DNA of 8,399 nt from CAYRGQ01 sp964444885 (GCA_964444885.1 CAYUIZ010000128.1:1-8399); one strand, 5' to 3'; positions 1 to 5,862 are shown, counted from the stretch's first letter. Made by a program: numbers and translations. The notes: generated by a model not told the origin, from the letters alone.

Positions 1-25
1 TAACGAACTTTTTAAACCAATTTGT

Positions 26-259
26 TTAGTTACACCATGACTCTTTCTTACAGCCTAACCAAGAAAGACAATACCACCCGGGAGAACAACACATACACTG
101 TGCGTCATGAAATAAACAAAACACGCTAGAATACCAACAACAACCTGCATAGTTTCCGCAGCAACCCCAATCACTTCCTTCAAAGCAACTAGATTCTTCG
201 TCTATCGCTGCCGATAGGTTACCCGAATGTTGGGATGAGGCAAGAAGGTTGGTGTACAT
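26..259 (-). CDS. Small cysteine-rich protein, or frameshifted Cys-rich C-terminal domain of the upstream ORF
   Basis: I do not recognise this as a named family. The ORF encodes 77 residues from ATG at 259. Residues 1-24 are unremarkable and residues 25-77 contain 12 cysteines: C25, C33, C34, C40, C41, C48, C55, C57, C58, C64, C70 and C76. Aromatics and glycines are spaced regularly between them (CCGNYAGCC, CLFHDAQC, GWYC). Such regular spacing is unlikely in a shadow frame and suggests a disulfide-rich or metal-binding module. There is no signal peptide. The first 58 nt overlap the end of the 202-723 gene in another frame, and a TGA lies directly before the ATG. Either this is a separate, translationally coupled gene, or it is the true C-terminus of the upstream protein after a -1 shift; that protein ends with its own C-x-C pair just before the overlap. 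The PLA2-like C-x2-H-D-x2-C spacing is discussed in the findings and is speculative. Confidence 0.55.
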   Translation of the reverse strand: MYTNLLASSQHSGNLSAAIDEESSCFEGSDWGCCGNYAGCCWYSSVFCLFHDAQCMCCSPGWYCLSWLGCKKESWCN

Positions 260-723
260 TCACATCCTTTTTCATTTTCCGCGCTTCTTGCGACAATATT
301 GATAATCGCGTTGTGAAAGTACATGGACTGAATTATGGAAGAACTGGTTTCTTGGACACTGCCCAGAACCTGGGTGCCGAATAATCCGTATAAATCCACG
401 AGTATATATGCTTGTTGCAATTGGGGTGAGGAAATGATCCTTAGTGCTTCCGAAATCACGAAATTGTGCATGTTAAGTCGATATCCCATCAGGCTTTCGT
501 CTACATCGATGTGGGTTTCCGTGAATCCATCCTTATTCCCAATTTCCAACGTTGATTTGATGTTGGTCCCGCTACGTTCAGACTTAAATATGAAAACGAT
601 GTCTCCACTTTTAAAGGCAGCCATAAAATGTTTGTGGTCATCAATAATAACTCTAGCTTCTTTTTCGCCTAGCCAACCAATTGCCGCCAATCGATCATCA
701 AGATTTTTATTGTTATCATTCAT
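202..723 (-). CDS. Hypothetical protein (173 aa), possible N-terminal part of a Cys-rich-tailed protein
   Basis: I do not recognise this family. The chosen start is the ATG at 723, giving MNDNNKNLDD, a polar N-terminus. An in-frame ATG at 750 would add nine residues but begins directly after a CTAA tetranucleotide repeat; either start is possible. No signal peptide or transmembrane segment is visible, so the protein is probably cytosolic. It alternates hydrophobic strands and polar loops in the first 90 residues (for example DIVFIFKSER), then has a helical-looking segment (NFVISEALRIISS, QQAYILVDLYGLFG). The C-terminus has C154 and C156 (GCEC) followed by a short tail. The Cys-rich ORF continues downstream in another frame, so a frameshift may have cut off the natural C-terminus. 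The gene is AT-rich compared with everything after position 1060, which fits acquisition by transfer. The plus-strand ORF opposite it (335-763) looks less protein-like and was rejected. Confidence 0.6.
   Translation of the reverse strand: MNDNNKNLDDRLAAIGWLGEKEARVIIDDHKHFMAAFKSGDIVFIFKSERSGTNIKSTLEIGNKDGFTETHIDVDESLMGYRLNMHNFVISEALRIISSPQLQQAYILVDLYGLFGTQVLGSVQETSSSIIQSMYFHNAIINIVARSAENEKGCECTPTFLPHPNIRVTYRQR
265..269 (-). promoter_or_regulatory. Shine-Dalgarno-like AAGGA before the Cys-rich ORF
   Basis: On the minus strand AAGGA stands five bases before the ATG at 259, inside the coding sequence of the 202-723 gene. Bacteroidota genes often lack a clear Shine-Dalgarno, so it may be chance. 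If functional, it would favour separate, coupled translation of the Cys-rich ORF over a frameshift. Confidence 0.3.
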
Positions 724-1060
724 GGAAAAATCCGTGCACCCTATGGTCATGCTAACTAACTAACTAAATTAACATATTTCTGCATAGGGACTTAGGGGAA
801 AATGAGCACTTACTTTTCACAATATTTTGGTTTTAAAAGTGCCTTCTATTAGCTTGTCAGGTTTAGAAATAATATGAGTATAAATGATTCTTTTGATAGA
901 GAATTTATAAAAAAGTGGTTAGCTTAGCTATAGTTTTATAAATTGGTAAGTCAAATGTAACGAAAACCAAGCGATATTGTAAAATGTAAAAGTATGCGGT
1001 TAAAAAATGATAAGGAATAAATAGATGGGTTTGTACTTAACAAAGGTGTAGCAAGATAGC
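724..1060. other. AT-rich intergenic region between divergent genes
   Basis: About 340 bp lie between the divergent starts at 723 and 1061, and I see no credible gene in them. One 60-base line (841-900) has 17 G+C. A minus-strand TACATTTG at 952-959 fits the Bacteroidota -7 box TAnnTTTG but has no good -33 TTG, and would leave a leader of over 200 nt for the 202-723 gene. On the plus strand TGGGTTTG at 1026-1033 is a one-mismatch match ahead of the DUF962 gene. Neither is convincing. Confidence 0.5.
752..767. repeat. Four tandem copies of CTAA (TTAG on the minus strand)
   Basis: A perfect 16-bp tetranucleotide tract begins two bases upstream of the alternative ATG at 750 and 28 bases upstream of the preferred start at 723. 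It would fall in the leader of the minus-strand gene. Tetranucleotide tracts can change length by slippage, but four copies is short. Confidence 0.7.
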
Positions 1061-1588
1061 ATGCCAAAACAAAAAAAACATAAAAAACCCGAACCCCTAC
1101 GCCCCGTTGAGGAGCATTTTGCCACATTGGCGCGCTATTCGATGCATCCCGGCAATCGGGCCATCCAGTATCTTTTCATTCCGGTCTTTGCCTTTGCGAT
1201 TCTGGGTTTGGTGTGGATGGTACCCTTCCCGGAGATTGGTTTCCTCAAAAGGCATGGCTATGATATCTTCCTGAACTGGGGATCGATTTTCATTGCCATT
1301 GTCGTGTATTATTACCTGCGGCTGGCACCCACCCTGTCGTATGCCGTTTTGCTGACGATCGGTATTTACAGTTTTCTGATCGTGCAGCTCGAATACGTGG
1401 AGCGCGACGGCGGGCCGGCCGCGTGGTCGGTTTTCTTCGTCTTGCTCGTACTCTCGCTGTTGGCCCTGTGGATTGGCAAAAGCCAGGAAAAGGAGAAAAT
1501 GCCGTTCAAGCACTTCCTCAAGCTCTTGTTGGTCGGGCCGATTTGGCTTTGGTCGTTCGTATTTAAGCGGATGGGCTGGCCTTATTAA
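1061..1588 (+). CDS. DUF962 / Mpo1-like membrane protein, histidine-poor variant
   Basis: This 175-residue integral membrane protein has a lysine-rich cytosolic N-terminus (MPKQKKHKK) and four or five hydrophobic segments, roughly residues 37-55, 70-87, 92-110, 121-138 and 151-167. The layout matches the DUF962 family as I recall it. The landmarks are a Y-(x)n-P-x-N-(x)2-I block near the N-terminus (P30, N32), NWGSIF before a YYYLRL helix (residues 72-87), and a C-terminal LLVGPIWLW (156-164) ending in GWPY. Yeast Mpo1 in this family is an iron(II)-dependent dioxygenase that breaks down 2-hydroxy fatty acids, using conserved histidines. Here the expected SHQNPTN reads YSMHPGN, the expected IH reads IQ (Q36), and the expected GH before the last helix reads GK (139-140). 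The usual ligands therefore seem lost and catalysis is doubtful. The ATG at 1061 is the natural start. The stop overlaps the stop of the convergent gene. Family assignment is by recall. Confidence 0.7.
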   Translation: MPKQKKHKKPEPLRPVEEHFATLARYSMHPGNRAIQYLFIPVFAFAILGLVWMVPFPEIGFLKRHGYDIFLNWGSIFIAIVVYYYLRLAPTLSYAVLLTIGIYSFLIVQLEYVERDGGPAAWSVFFVLLVLSLLALWIGKSQEKEKMPFKHFLKLLLVGPIWLWSFVFKRMGWPY

Positions 1589-2334
1589 TTTTCTTCGAGT
1601 TTAATTGCCGCGCGTTCCGCTTCTGATAGCTGGGTGAACGCCGCGTAGGAATCCATAATATACAGTTGCATTTCCTGTTCGGATGCGGTGGCCGCGAACC
1701 CCGGTTCGGGCCGGAATTTAGCCCGGAACAAGTCCAGGTCCCGTCCGGTGAGCGGTGTTAGGGCCTGAATGGCGTCCGGCGAGAATCGCCGCTCTACTTC
1801 TCGCCGCTCGCGTTCGGCTATTAGCAAGTGGTAGCGTTGGCGCGCTTGTTTTCCTTCGTGCCCGAAAAGCCGGGAAGGGGACAGCCGCAGGCCGCCTCGG
1901 TATTGCGAACTCTCAGCCACGGCACCCTCTTGTTGGGCTTTTTCAATTTCAGCGTGCAGGCGGTGGTCGGTCATTGCGGTAATCGAAACGGCATCGATGA
2001 CAATTGTCCCATCCGCTGGGGTCAGGTACACGCGTTTAAGTCCGTATTCGATCACCACGATGGTGTCGGTGCGGTACCCGGAATATTCGAACTTTAACCG
2101 GTCATTTAAGCTGGCCGCAATCGCGAAGCGCCCCTCGCGATCCGTACGGATAGACATTTCGGTTTTGATGTTCGTCACCAGCACATCGTACATCGTTTCC
2201 CCGCTTTGCAGTTCCAGCACGATACCTTCAAGCTTTGGCGGGTCGGTCTGCGCCGTAGTCTGACCACCGCTTAGTAAGACGACGAATAGGACGATTGCGA
2301 GGTGGTATAATATGTGTATGGAATGATGTTGCAT
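1585..2334 (-). CDS. Secreted protein with CarboxypepD_reg-like domain
   Basis: The 249-residue product begins with a signal peptide: a hydrophobic stretch at about residues 8-22 and a likely cleavage near TTAQ (26-29), with no lipobox cysteine. Residues about 35-105 look like a carboxypeptidase regulatory-like beta-sandwich (LEGIVLE, an RTDREGRF turn, then LKFEYSGYRTDTIVV). Bacteroidota commonly attach this fold to exported or outer-membrane proteins. The remainder, about 120-249, is charged, helix-rich and not recognised. The protein probably lies in the periplasm or at the outer membrane. It is the last gene of the minus-strand operon, 61 bp after the M1 peptidase, with no convincing promoter in the gap. 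Its stop TTA and the TAA of the convergent DUF962 gene share TTAA. It may bind or support the peptidase, but that rests only on position. No TonB plug or barrel is present, so it is not a SusC-like receptor. Confidence 0.7.
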   Translation of the reverse strand: MQHHSIHILYHLAIVLFVVLLSGGQTTAQTDPPKLEGIVLELQSGETMYDVLVTNIKTEMSIRTDREGRFAIAASLNDRLKFEYSGYRTDTIVVIEYGLKRVYLTPADGTIVIDAVSITAMTDHRLHAEIEKAQQEGAVAESSQYRGGLRLSPSRLFGHEGKQARQRYHLLIAERERREVERRFSPDAIQALTPLTGRDLDLFRAKFRPEPGFAATASEQEMQLYIMDSYAAFTQLSEAERAAIKLEEN

Positions 2335-2395
2335 AAGGAAGCCTGCTACGGGATGAATCTCTATTTTATATAAACAAACAACGTGACCTTATTGT

Positions 2396-4357
2396 TTACC
2401 GCGCTTCCCAACGGTTATTGTCCGGATTGTGGTCCGGGAATACGCGGTCGGGGTCGAGTTGTACACTGCGGATCCCTTCGGTCGCCGGATAACGGAACGT
2501 CCAGGACGAATTCCGTTCCCAGATTTCAACGGGCAAGCGCACGCGTTCTTTTTTTCCACTGACGGTCGTGATTTCCACGACTACGGGCATCGGCATTTTT
2601 TCCAAGTTGTCGATTGTGATCAATGCGCCGTTTTGCGGGTTGTTATTCGGGTAAACAACGCTGTGGACTGCTTGGTCGAGCCGCCAGTTATACGTAAACC
2701 AACCGCGCCAAAACCAAGCCAGATTTTCGCCGGACACGTTTTCCATCGTGCGGAAGAAGTCGTAGGGCGTCGGATGCTTGTAAGCCCACTGGCGAACGAA
2801 CGTGCGCAGCGCACGGTCGAAGCGCTCCGGTCCCAGGATTTCATTGCGGAGCAAGGTCATCCCGAAGCCGGGCTTGTAGTACACCAGGGCGCCGATATTG
2901 CGCTCAGCCATGTTTTGCGGGGCACTCATGACTGGTTCCAGCGCCGGATTCGTCAACGATTGGGCCATGCGGTTGGCGTCGCCCTGCGGGCGGTAGTATT
3001 CCCCGTTGTTGAATGCGGCGGTCGATAGGTCATTGAGAAACATGTTAAACCCTTCGTCCATCCAAGCATGCAGGCGTTCGTTGGTGCCGACGATCATCGG
3101 GAACCAATTGTGCCCAAATTCGTGGTCCGTGACGCCCCATAGGTCGGCGCCGCGCGAGCGGTAATTGCAAAAGGATATGGCCGGGTATTCCATGCCATTG
3201 ACACGGGCGCCGACATTGACGGCGACAGGGTAGGGGTAATCGCCGAGCAGGTCCGAGTAGAACTCGACGGAAGCTTTCGTGTATTCGGTCGACCTTTCCC
3301 AGGCATTGCCGCCGTTGCTTTCGACGGGGTACGCGGACATGGCCAGGGCAGTACGTCCATCAGTCAGATTAATTCGTGCCGCATCGATGATGAACGCGGG
3401 TGATGAGGCCCACGCAATGTCCCGCGCGTTCTCCAGACGGAAACGCCAGGTTAGCTCGTCCTTACCCTGCGGGCGGGAGTTGGTTTGCGTTACGGCTGTC
3501 GCGCTGCGGACCACGACCGTTTGGTCGCTTTGCCGCGCTTGCTCCAGCCGGCGAACCTGCTCGGGTGTGTAGACTTCCTCCGGATTCAGGAGTTCAGCAC
3601 CCATCACCACAATATGGTTGGCCGGAGCGGTGATCTCCACGTCATAATCGCCATATTCCAAATAGAACTCGCCGGGGCCCGTATACGGCAAGGTATTCCA
3701 CCCGAGGATGTCGTCGTAAACCGAAACGCGCGGAAACCACTGGGCAATGGCGAAAATCTTGCCGTGTCGGGTTTCTACCACGCTGGTACGATCGGCGCCA
3801 TGCTCCGGCACGATGTACGCATAATCGATGTGCAGCGTGATTTTTCCGCCTTGGGATGCCAAGGGGTCATCCAGAAAAACCTGCATGCGGGTGTCGTTTA
3901 TTTCGTATGCAGCCGCACGACCGTCTGACAGCGTCACGGATTGGATGTCGTAGCCACCGTCAAAATCGGACATCGAATCGCCGTAACGGCTATTTGCCAA
4001 CGGCACGATCTGCTGGCCGCGGCTATCACGGCTGAACATATTTTGGTCCAGTTGCAACCACAGGAACTCGAGCTCGTCCGGACTATTATTGGTGTATTCC
4101 ATCGTCAGGCTAGCCGTTATTTCATTCGTTTGGTCGTTGAGGTGCGCCGCTATTTTATAATCGACGGCATTCTGCCAATATTTCGGCCCCGGCTTGCCAC
4201 TGGCCGATCGATATTCGTTGCCGTTGGTCGGGTAAAAAAAAGGATCGAATGCTTCCGTATAGCTGTAGACGCTTTCGCGCTGCTGCGCGAACAGGATGAC
4301 CGGGAAAAGGAAAGCTAGCGCGACACAAAAGCTTGCCAGAGGGTGGGTTTTGTTCAT
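2396..4357 (-). CDS. Secreted M1-family zinc metallopeptidase
   Basis: The 653-residue product starts with a signal peptide (hydrophobic core about residues 9-24, cleavage near ILFAQ). An N-terminal beta-rich domain (about 60-290) precedes the catalytic domain. The catalytic signature is clear: HEFGH at 412-416 supplies two zinc histidines and the general base E413, and E435 in MDEGFN follows after 18 residues, as in the M1 gluzincins (HEXXH-x18-E). The substrate-binding exopeptidase motif, GAMEN in classical aminopeptidases, appears as GMEYP at 388-392. VYYKPG (492-497) carries the likely transition-state tyrosine. A C-terminal region (about 570-650) looks beta-rich. The enzyme probably trims peptides from their N-termini in the periplasm or outside the cell, but substrate specificity cannot be read from this divergent GAMEN loop. 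It is the middle gene of the operon, 35 bp after the ArsC-like gene and 61 bp before the CarboxypepD_reg-like gene. No defects are seen. Confidence 0.92.
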   Translation of the reverse strand: MNKTHPLASFCVALAFLFPVILFAQQRESVYSYTEAFDPFFYPTNGNEYRSASGKPGPKYWQNAVDYKIAAHLNDQTNEITASLTMEYTNNSPDELEFLWLQLDQNMFSRDSRGQQIVPLANSRYGDSMSDFDGGYDIQSVTLSDGRAAAYEINDTRMQVFLDDPLASQGGKITLHIDYAYIVPEHGADRTSVVETRHGKIFAIAQWFPRVSVYDDILGWNTLPYTGPGEFYLEYGDYDVEITAPANHIVVMGAELLNPEEVYTPEQVRRLEQARQSDQTVVVRSATAVTQTNSRPQGKDELTWRFRLENARDIAWASSPAFIIDAARINLTDGRTALAMSAYPVESNGGNAWERSTEYTKASVEFYSDLLGDYPYPVAVNVGARVNGMEYPAISFCNYRSRGADLWGVTDHEFGHNWFPMIVGTNERLHAWMDEGFNMFLNDLSTAAFNNGEYYRPQGDANRMAQSLTNPALEPVMSAPQNMAERNIGALVYYKPGFGMTLLRNEILGPERFDRALRTFVRQWAYKHPTPYDFFRTMENVSGENLAWFWRGWFTYNWRLDQAVHSVVYPNNNPQNGALITIDNLEKMPMPVVVEITTVSGKKERVRLPVEIWERNSSWTFRYPATEGIRSVQLDPDRVFPDHNPDNNRWEAR

Positions 4358-4392
4358 GGGAGGAAATGCGCTGAATGTGAAAATCTTTCGTG

Positions 4393-4737
4393 TTAGCCCA
4401 GCTTGCGCTGCAACTCTTCGGGGTCAAACCCGAGGATAATGCCCTTTTCGGTCTCGATAATGGGACGCTTAATGACGCTGGTATGCGACTGCATGAGGTC
4501 CACCGCGGCATTTTGGTCCGTTACTTTCTCCTGCGTTTCCGGATCCAGCTTGCGCCACGTGGTGCCGCGTTTGTTGACCAGCGCTTCCCAACCGACTTCC
4601 TTGGCCCAGGCGTTGAGCTTGTCCGCTGAGGCGCCTTCTTTCTTGAAATCCCGAAAGGTATAATCGATGCCGTGCTCGTCCAGCCAGTTGAGGGCTTTTT
4701 TTACCGTGTTGCAATTCTTGATGCCGTAGATATCCAT
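4393..4737 (-). CDS. ArsC/Spx/YffB-family thioredoxin-fold protein
   Basis: The 114-residue cytosolic protein has the thioredoxin-like fold shared by arsenate reductase ArsC, Spx and YffB. It opens with MDIYGIKNCNTVKKAL, with the reactive C9 in the KNC-x-T-V-x-K-A context typical of this family, followed by WLDEHGIDYTFRDFKK. Residues 55-64 (NKRGTTWRKL) and the VIKRPIIE block at 88-95, with R91 matching the ArsC-family arginine, complete the signature. Length is normal. Only one active-site cysteine is present, so it is not a CxxC Spx regulator. It is more YffB-like, perhaps a glutathione- or thioredoxin-linked reductase; arsenate reduction is not established, and no ars transporter or ArsR lies nearby. 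I chose the ATG at 4737 over one at 4767 because family members start at this point and because the promoter -7 box covers the 4767 codon. It is the first gene of the minus-strand operon. Confidence 0.85.
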   Translation of the reverse strand: MDIYGIKNCNTVKKALNWLDEHGIDYTFRDFKKEGASADKLNAWAKEVGWEALVNKRGTTWRKLDPETQEKVTDQNAAVDLMQSHTSVIKRPIIETEKGIILGFDPEELQRKLG

Positions 4738-4760
4738 TGTAGTAGCCTTTGTTATCGACA

Positions 4761-4768
4761 CAAACATA
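4761..4768 (-). promoter_or_regulatory. Putative Bacteroidota -7 box of the ArsC-like/M1 operon
   Basis: Minus-strand TATGTTTG matches TAnnTTTG exactly and lies about 23 bases before the chosen ATG at 4737, leaving a short leader. There is no good TTG about 19 bases further upstream, so the -33 element is weak. It is the only plausible promoter seen for the three-gene operon. Confidence 0.5.
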
Positions 4769-4792
4769 ATAAATTATGGGTAGATGTTTGCT

Positions 4793-5041
4793 GATGCACG
4801 GATTCGCTGATCTGTTGATCTGCCGATCCCGCAATCACCACGTCATGTCGACGAGGAACGAGGAGACATCTAGCGATAGGTACGCTGCGTTCGGCTGGTC
4901 GTCCAGTTTCGCTTCGATAGACGGCAAAGCTGTACACGTATCCATAGGTTTCTCACTGCCCGGCGCTCGTCCCGACACCAGCCGTATCGAAAAGACGATA
5001 ACGGGAGGTATTCATTTGGGTTTGAAATCGCAAACTAGCTT
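4793..5041. repeat. Dispersed intergenic repeat element, copy A
   Basis: About 249 bp, repeated in the same orientation at 5080-5330. It runs from GATGCACGGATTCGCTGATC to TAGCTT. It contains a short hairpin (ATGTC at 4845-4849 with GACAT at 4865-4869, around GACGAGGAACGAGGA) and a longer inverted pair, TTCGATAGACGGC (4913-4925) against GCCGTATCGAA (4981-4991). Compared with copy B it has about nine extra bases near 4812-4825, where a GATCTG unit is doubled, and lacks six bases near 4840. Short ORFs on both strands appear equally in both copies and look like chance. It resembles the non-coding repeats scattered between genes in Bacteroidota; other genomic copies cannot be seen here. Confidence 0.88.
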
Positions 5042-5072
5042 AAAAATATTCCGCTAACGCATTCGTTTCCCC

Positions 5073-5084
5073 GCATCGCGATGC
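5073..5084. repeat. 12-bp perfect palindrome GCATCGCGATGC
   Basis: The palindrome straddles the left boundary of repeat copy B: its right half belongs to the element (GATGC) and its left half does not. Copy A has no matching palindrome (TTTGCTGATGC). It may be a chance junction or a trace of how copy B was inserted. Confidence 0.7.
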
Positions 5085-5330
5085 ACGGATTCGCTGATCT
5101 GCCGGTCCCGCAATCACCACCAGTACGTCATGTCGACGAGGAACGAGGAGGCATCTAGCGATAGGTACGCTGCGTTCGGCTGGTCGTCCAGTTTCCCTTC
5201 GATAGACGGCTATAGCTGTACACGTATCCATAGGTTTCTCACTGCCCCGCCCTCGTCCCGACGCTGGCCGTATCGAAAAGACGATGACGGGAGGTATTCA
5301 TTTGTGTTTGAAAAATCGTAAACATAGCTT
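5080..5330. repeat. Dispersed intergenic repeat element, copy B
   Basis: About 251 bp, directly repeating copy A after a 38-bp spacer, with scattered substitutions and a few small indels. The inverted pair is kept (TTCGATAGACGGC at 5198-5210, GCCGTATCGAA at 5267-5277), as is the ATGTC/GACAT hairpin. It ends about 10 bp before the 14-bp tandem array. No transposase, no terminal repeat common to both ends and no clear target-site duplication is seen, so it is not a recognisable insertion sequence; a non-autonomous element remains possible. Confidence 0.88.
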
Positions 5331-5340
5331 CACTACTTTC

Positions 5341-5630
5341 CTATTTCCCCTTTCCTATTTCATCTTTCCTATTTCATCTTTCCTATTTCATCTTTCCTAT
5401 TTCATCTTTCCTATTTCATCTTTCCCATTTCATCTTTCCCATTTCATCTTTCCNNNNNNNNNNNNNNNNNNNNNNNNNNNNNNNNNNNNNNNNNNNNNNN
5501 NNNNNNNNNNNNNNNNNNNNNNNNNNNNNNNNNNNNNNNNNNNNNNNNNNNNNATTTCATCTTTCCTATTTCATCTTTCCCATTTCATCTTTCCCATTTC
5601 ATCTTTCCCATTTCATCTTTCCCCTTTCCC
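5341..5630. repeat. 14-bp tandem repeat (minisatellite)
   Basis: The unit is CTATTTCATCTTTC or its variant CCATTTCATCTTTC. Left of the gap are eight units: 5341-5354 is an edge variant with CCCC in place of CATC, five are CTATTT and two are CCATTT. Right of the gap are a partial unit, one CTATTT, three CCATTT and a degenerate edge ending near 5630. One strand is almost all pyrimidine. Because 14 is not a multiple of three, every frame is crossed and the long plus-strand ORF through it is an artefact. There are no spacers, so it is not a CRISPR array. The true copy number is hidden by the N run. Confidence 0.95.
5454..5553. other. Assembly gap (100 N) inside the tandem array
   Basis: Exactly 100 N, the usual placeholder for a gap of unknown size. 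The flanks are in the same repeat, so the assembler probably failed because the array is longer than the reads. The real length, and anything inserted in it, is unknown. Confidence 0.97.
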
Positions 5631-5724
5631 TGTCAAAAGGAATTTACGATATCGTTTGCGTGGGTTTTTTGCGTCGCACGGGCAGTTTTTGGGTCGCCGT
5701 TTAGCTTCTGGGTCTCGCACAGGC

Positions 5725-5754
5725 TTGCACCAACGCTTATTTCGGTTATATTTG
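5725..5754 (+). promoter_or_regulatory. Bacteroidota-type promoter of the isomerase-oxidoreductase operon
   Basis: TTG at 5725-5727, a 19-base spacer, then TATATTTG at 5747-5754 fit the Bacteroidota primary sigma consensus (TTG, then TAnnTTTG). Transcription should start near 5760, giving a leader of about 100 nt before the ATG at 5863. It lies about 95 bp after the tandem array. The stretch 5631-5724 between them shows no gene. Confidence 0.7.
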
Positions 5755-5862
5755 TTTGTCGCAATGGGCAAGCGAGGAGAATACCCATCACGGAGATAGC
5801 CATTTCCGGACGATGCCGTGTCTCTAACAAAACGCACTAATACAATTTCTACTACCAAAAAA

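Noticed and set aside
335..763. Plus-strand ORF opposite the 173-residue minus-strand gene
   Set aside because: Its translation lacks family features and it ends in the AT-rich intergenic repeat; the minus-strand product looks more like a folded protein.
1589..2300. Plus-strand ORFs opposite the CarboxypepD_reg-like gene
   Set aside because: Overlapping shadows in several frames with no recognisable domain.
4393..4737. Arsenic-resistance operon
   Set aside because: No ArsR, ArsB/Acr3 or other ars gene is adjacent, and this family includes many non-arsenate members.
4738..4767. Upstream start for the ArsC-like gene at 4767
   Set aside because: The added ten residues are not family-like and the codon overlaps the -7 promoter box.
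4752..5321. Short ORFs on both strands inside the duplicated element
   Set aside because: They occur in parallel in both copies, are broken by the indels and show no protein-like features.
4793..5330. Insertion sequence
   Set aside because: No transposase, terminal inverted repeats or clear target duplication in either copy.
5341..5630. CRISPR-like array
   Set aside because: Units are 14 bp and contiguous, with no spacers and no cas genes nearby.
5284..5799. Long plus-strand ORF through the 14-bp array
   Set aside because: It is open only because the tandem unit has no stops in any frame, and it crosses the 100-N gap.
5818..5862. GTG start adding 15 residues to the isomerase-like protein
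   Set aside because: It would bury the Tat signal behind a polar extension; the ATG at 5863 begins at the signal.
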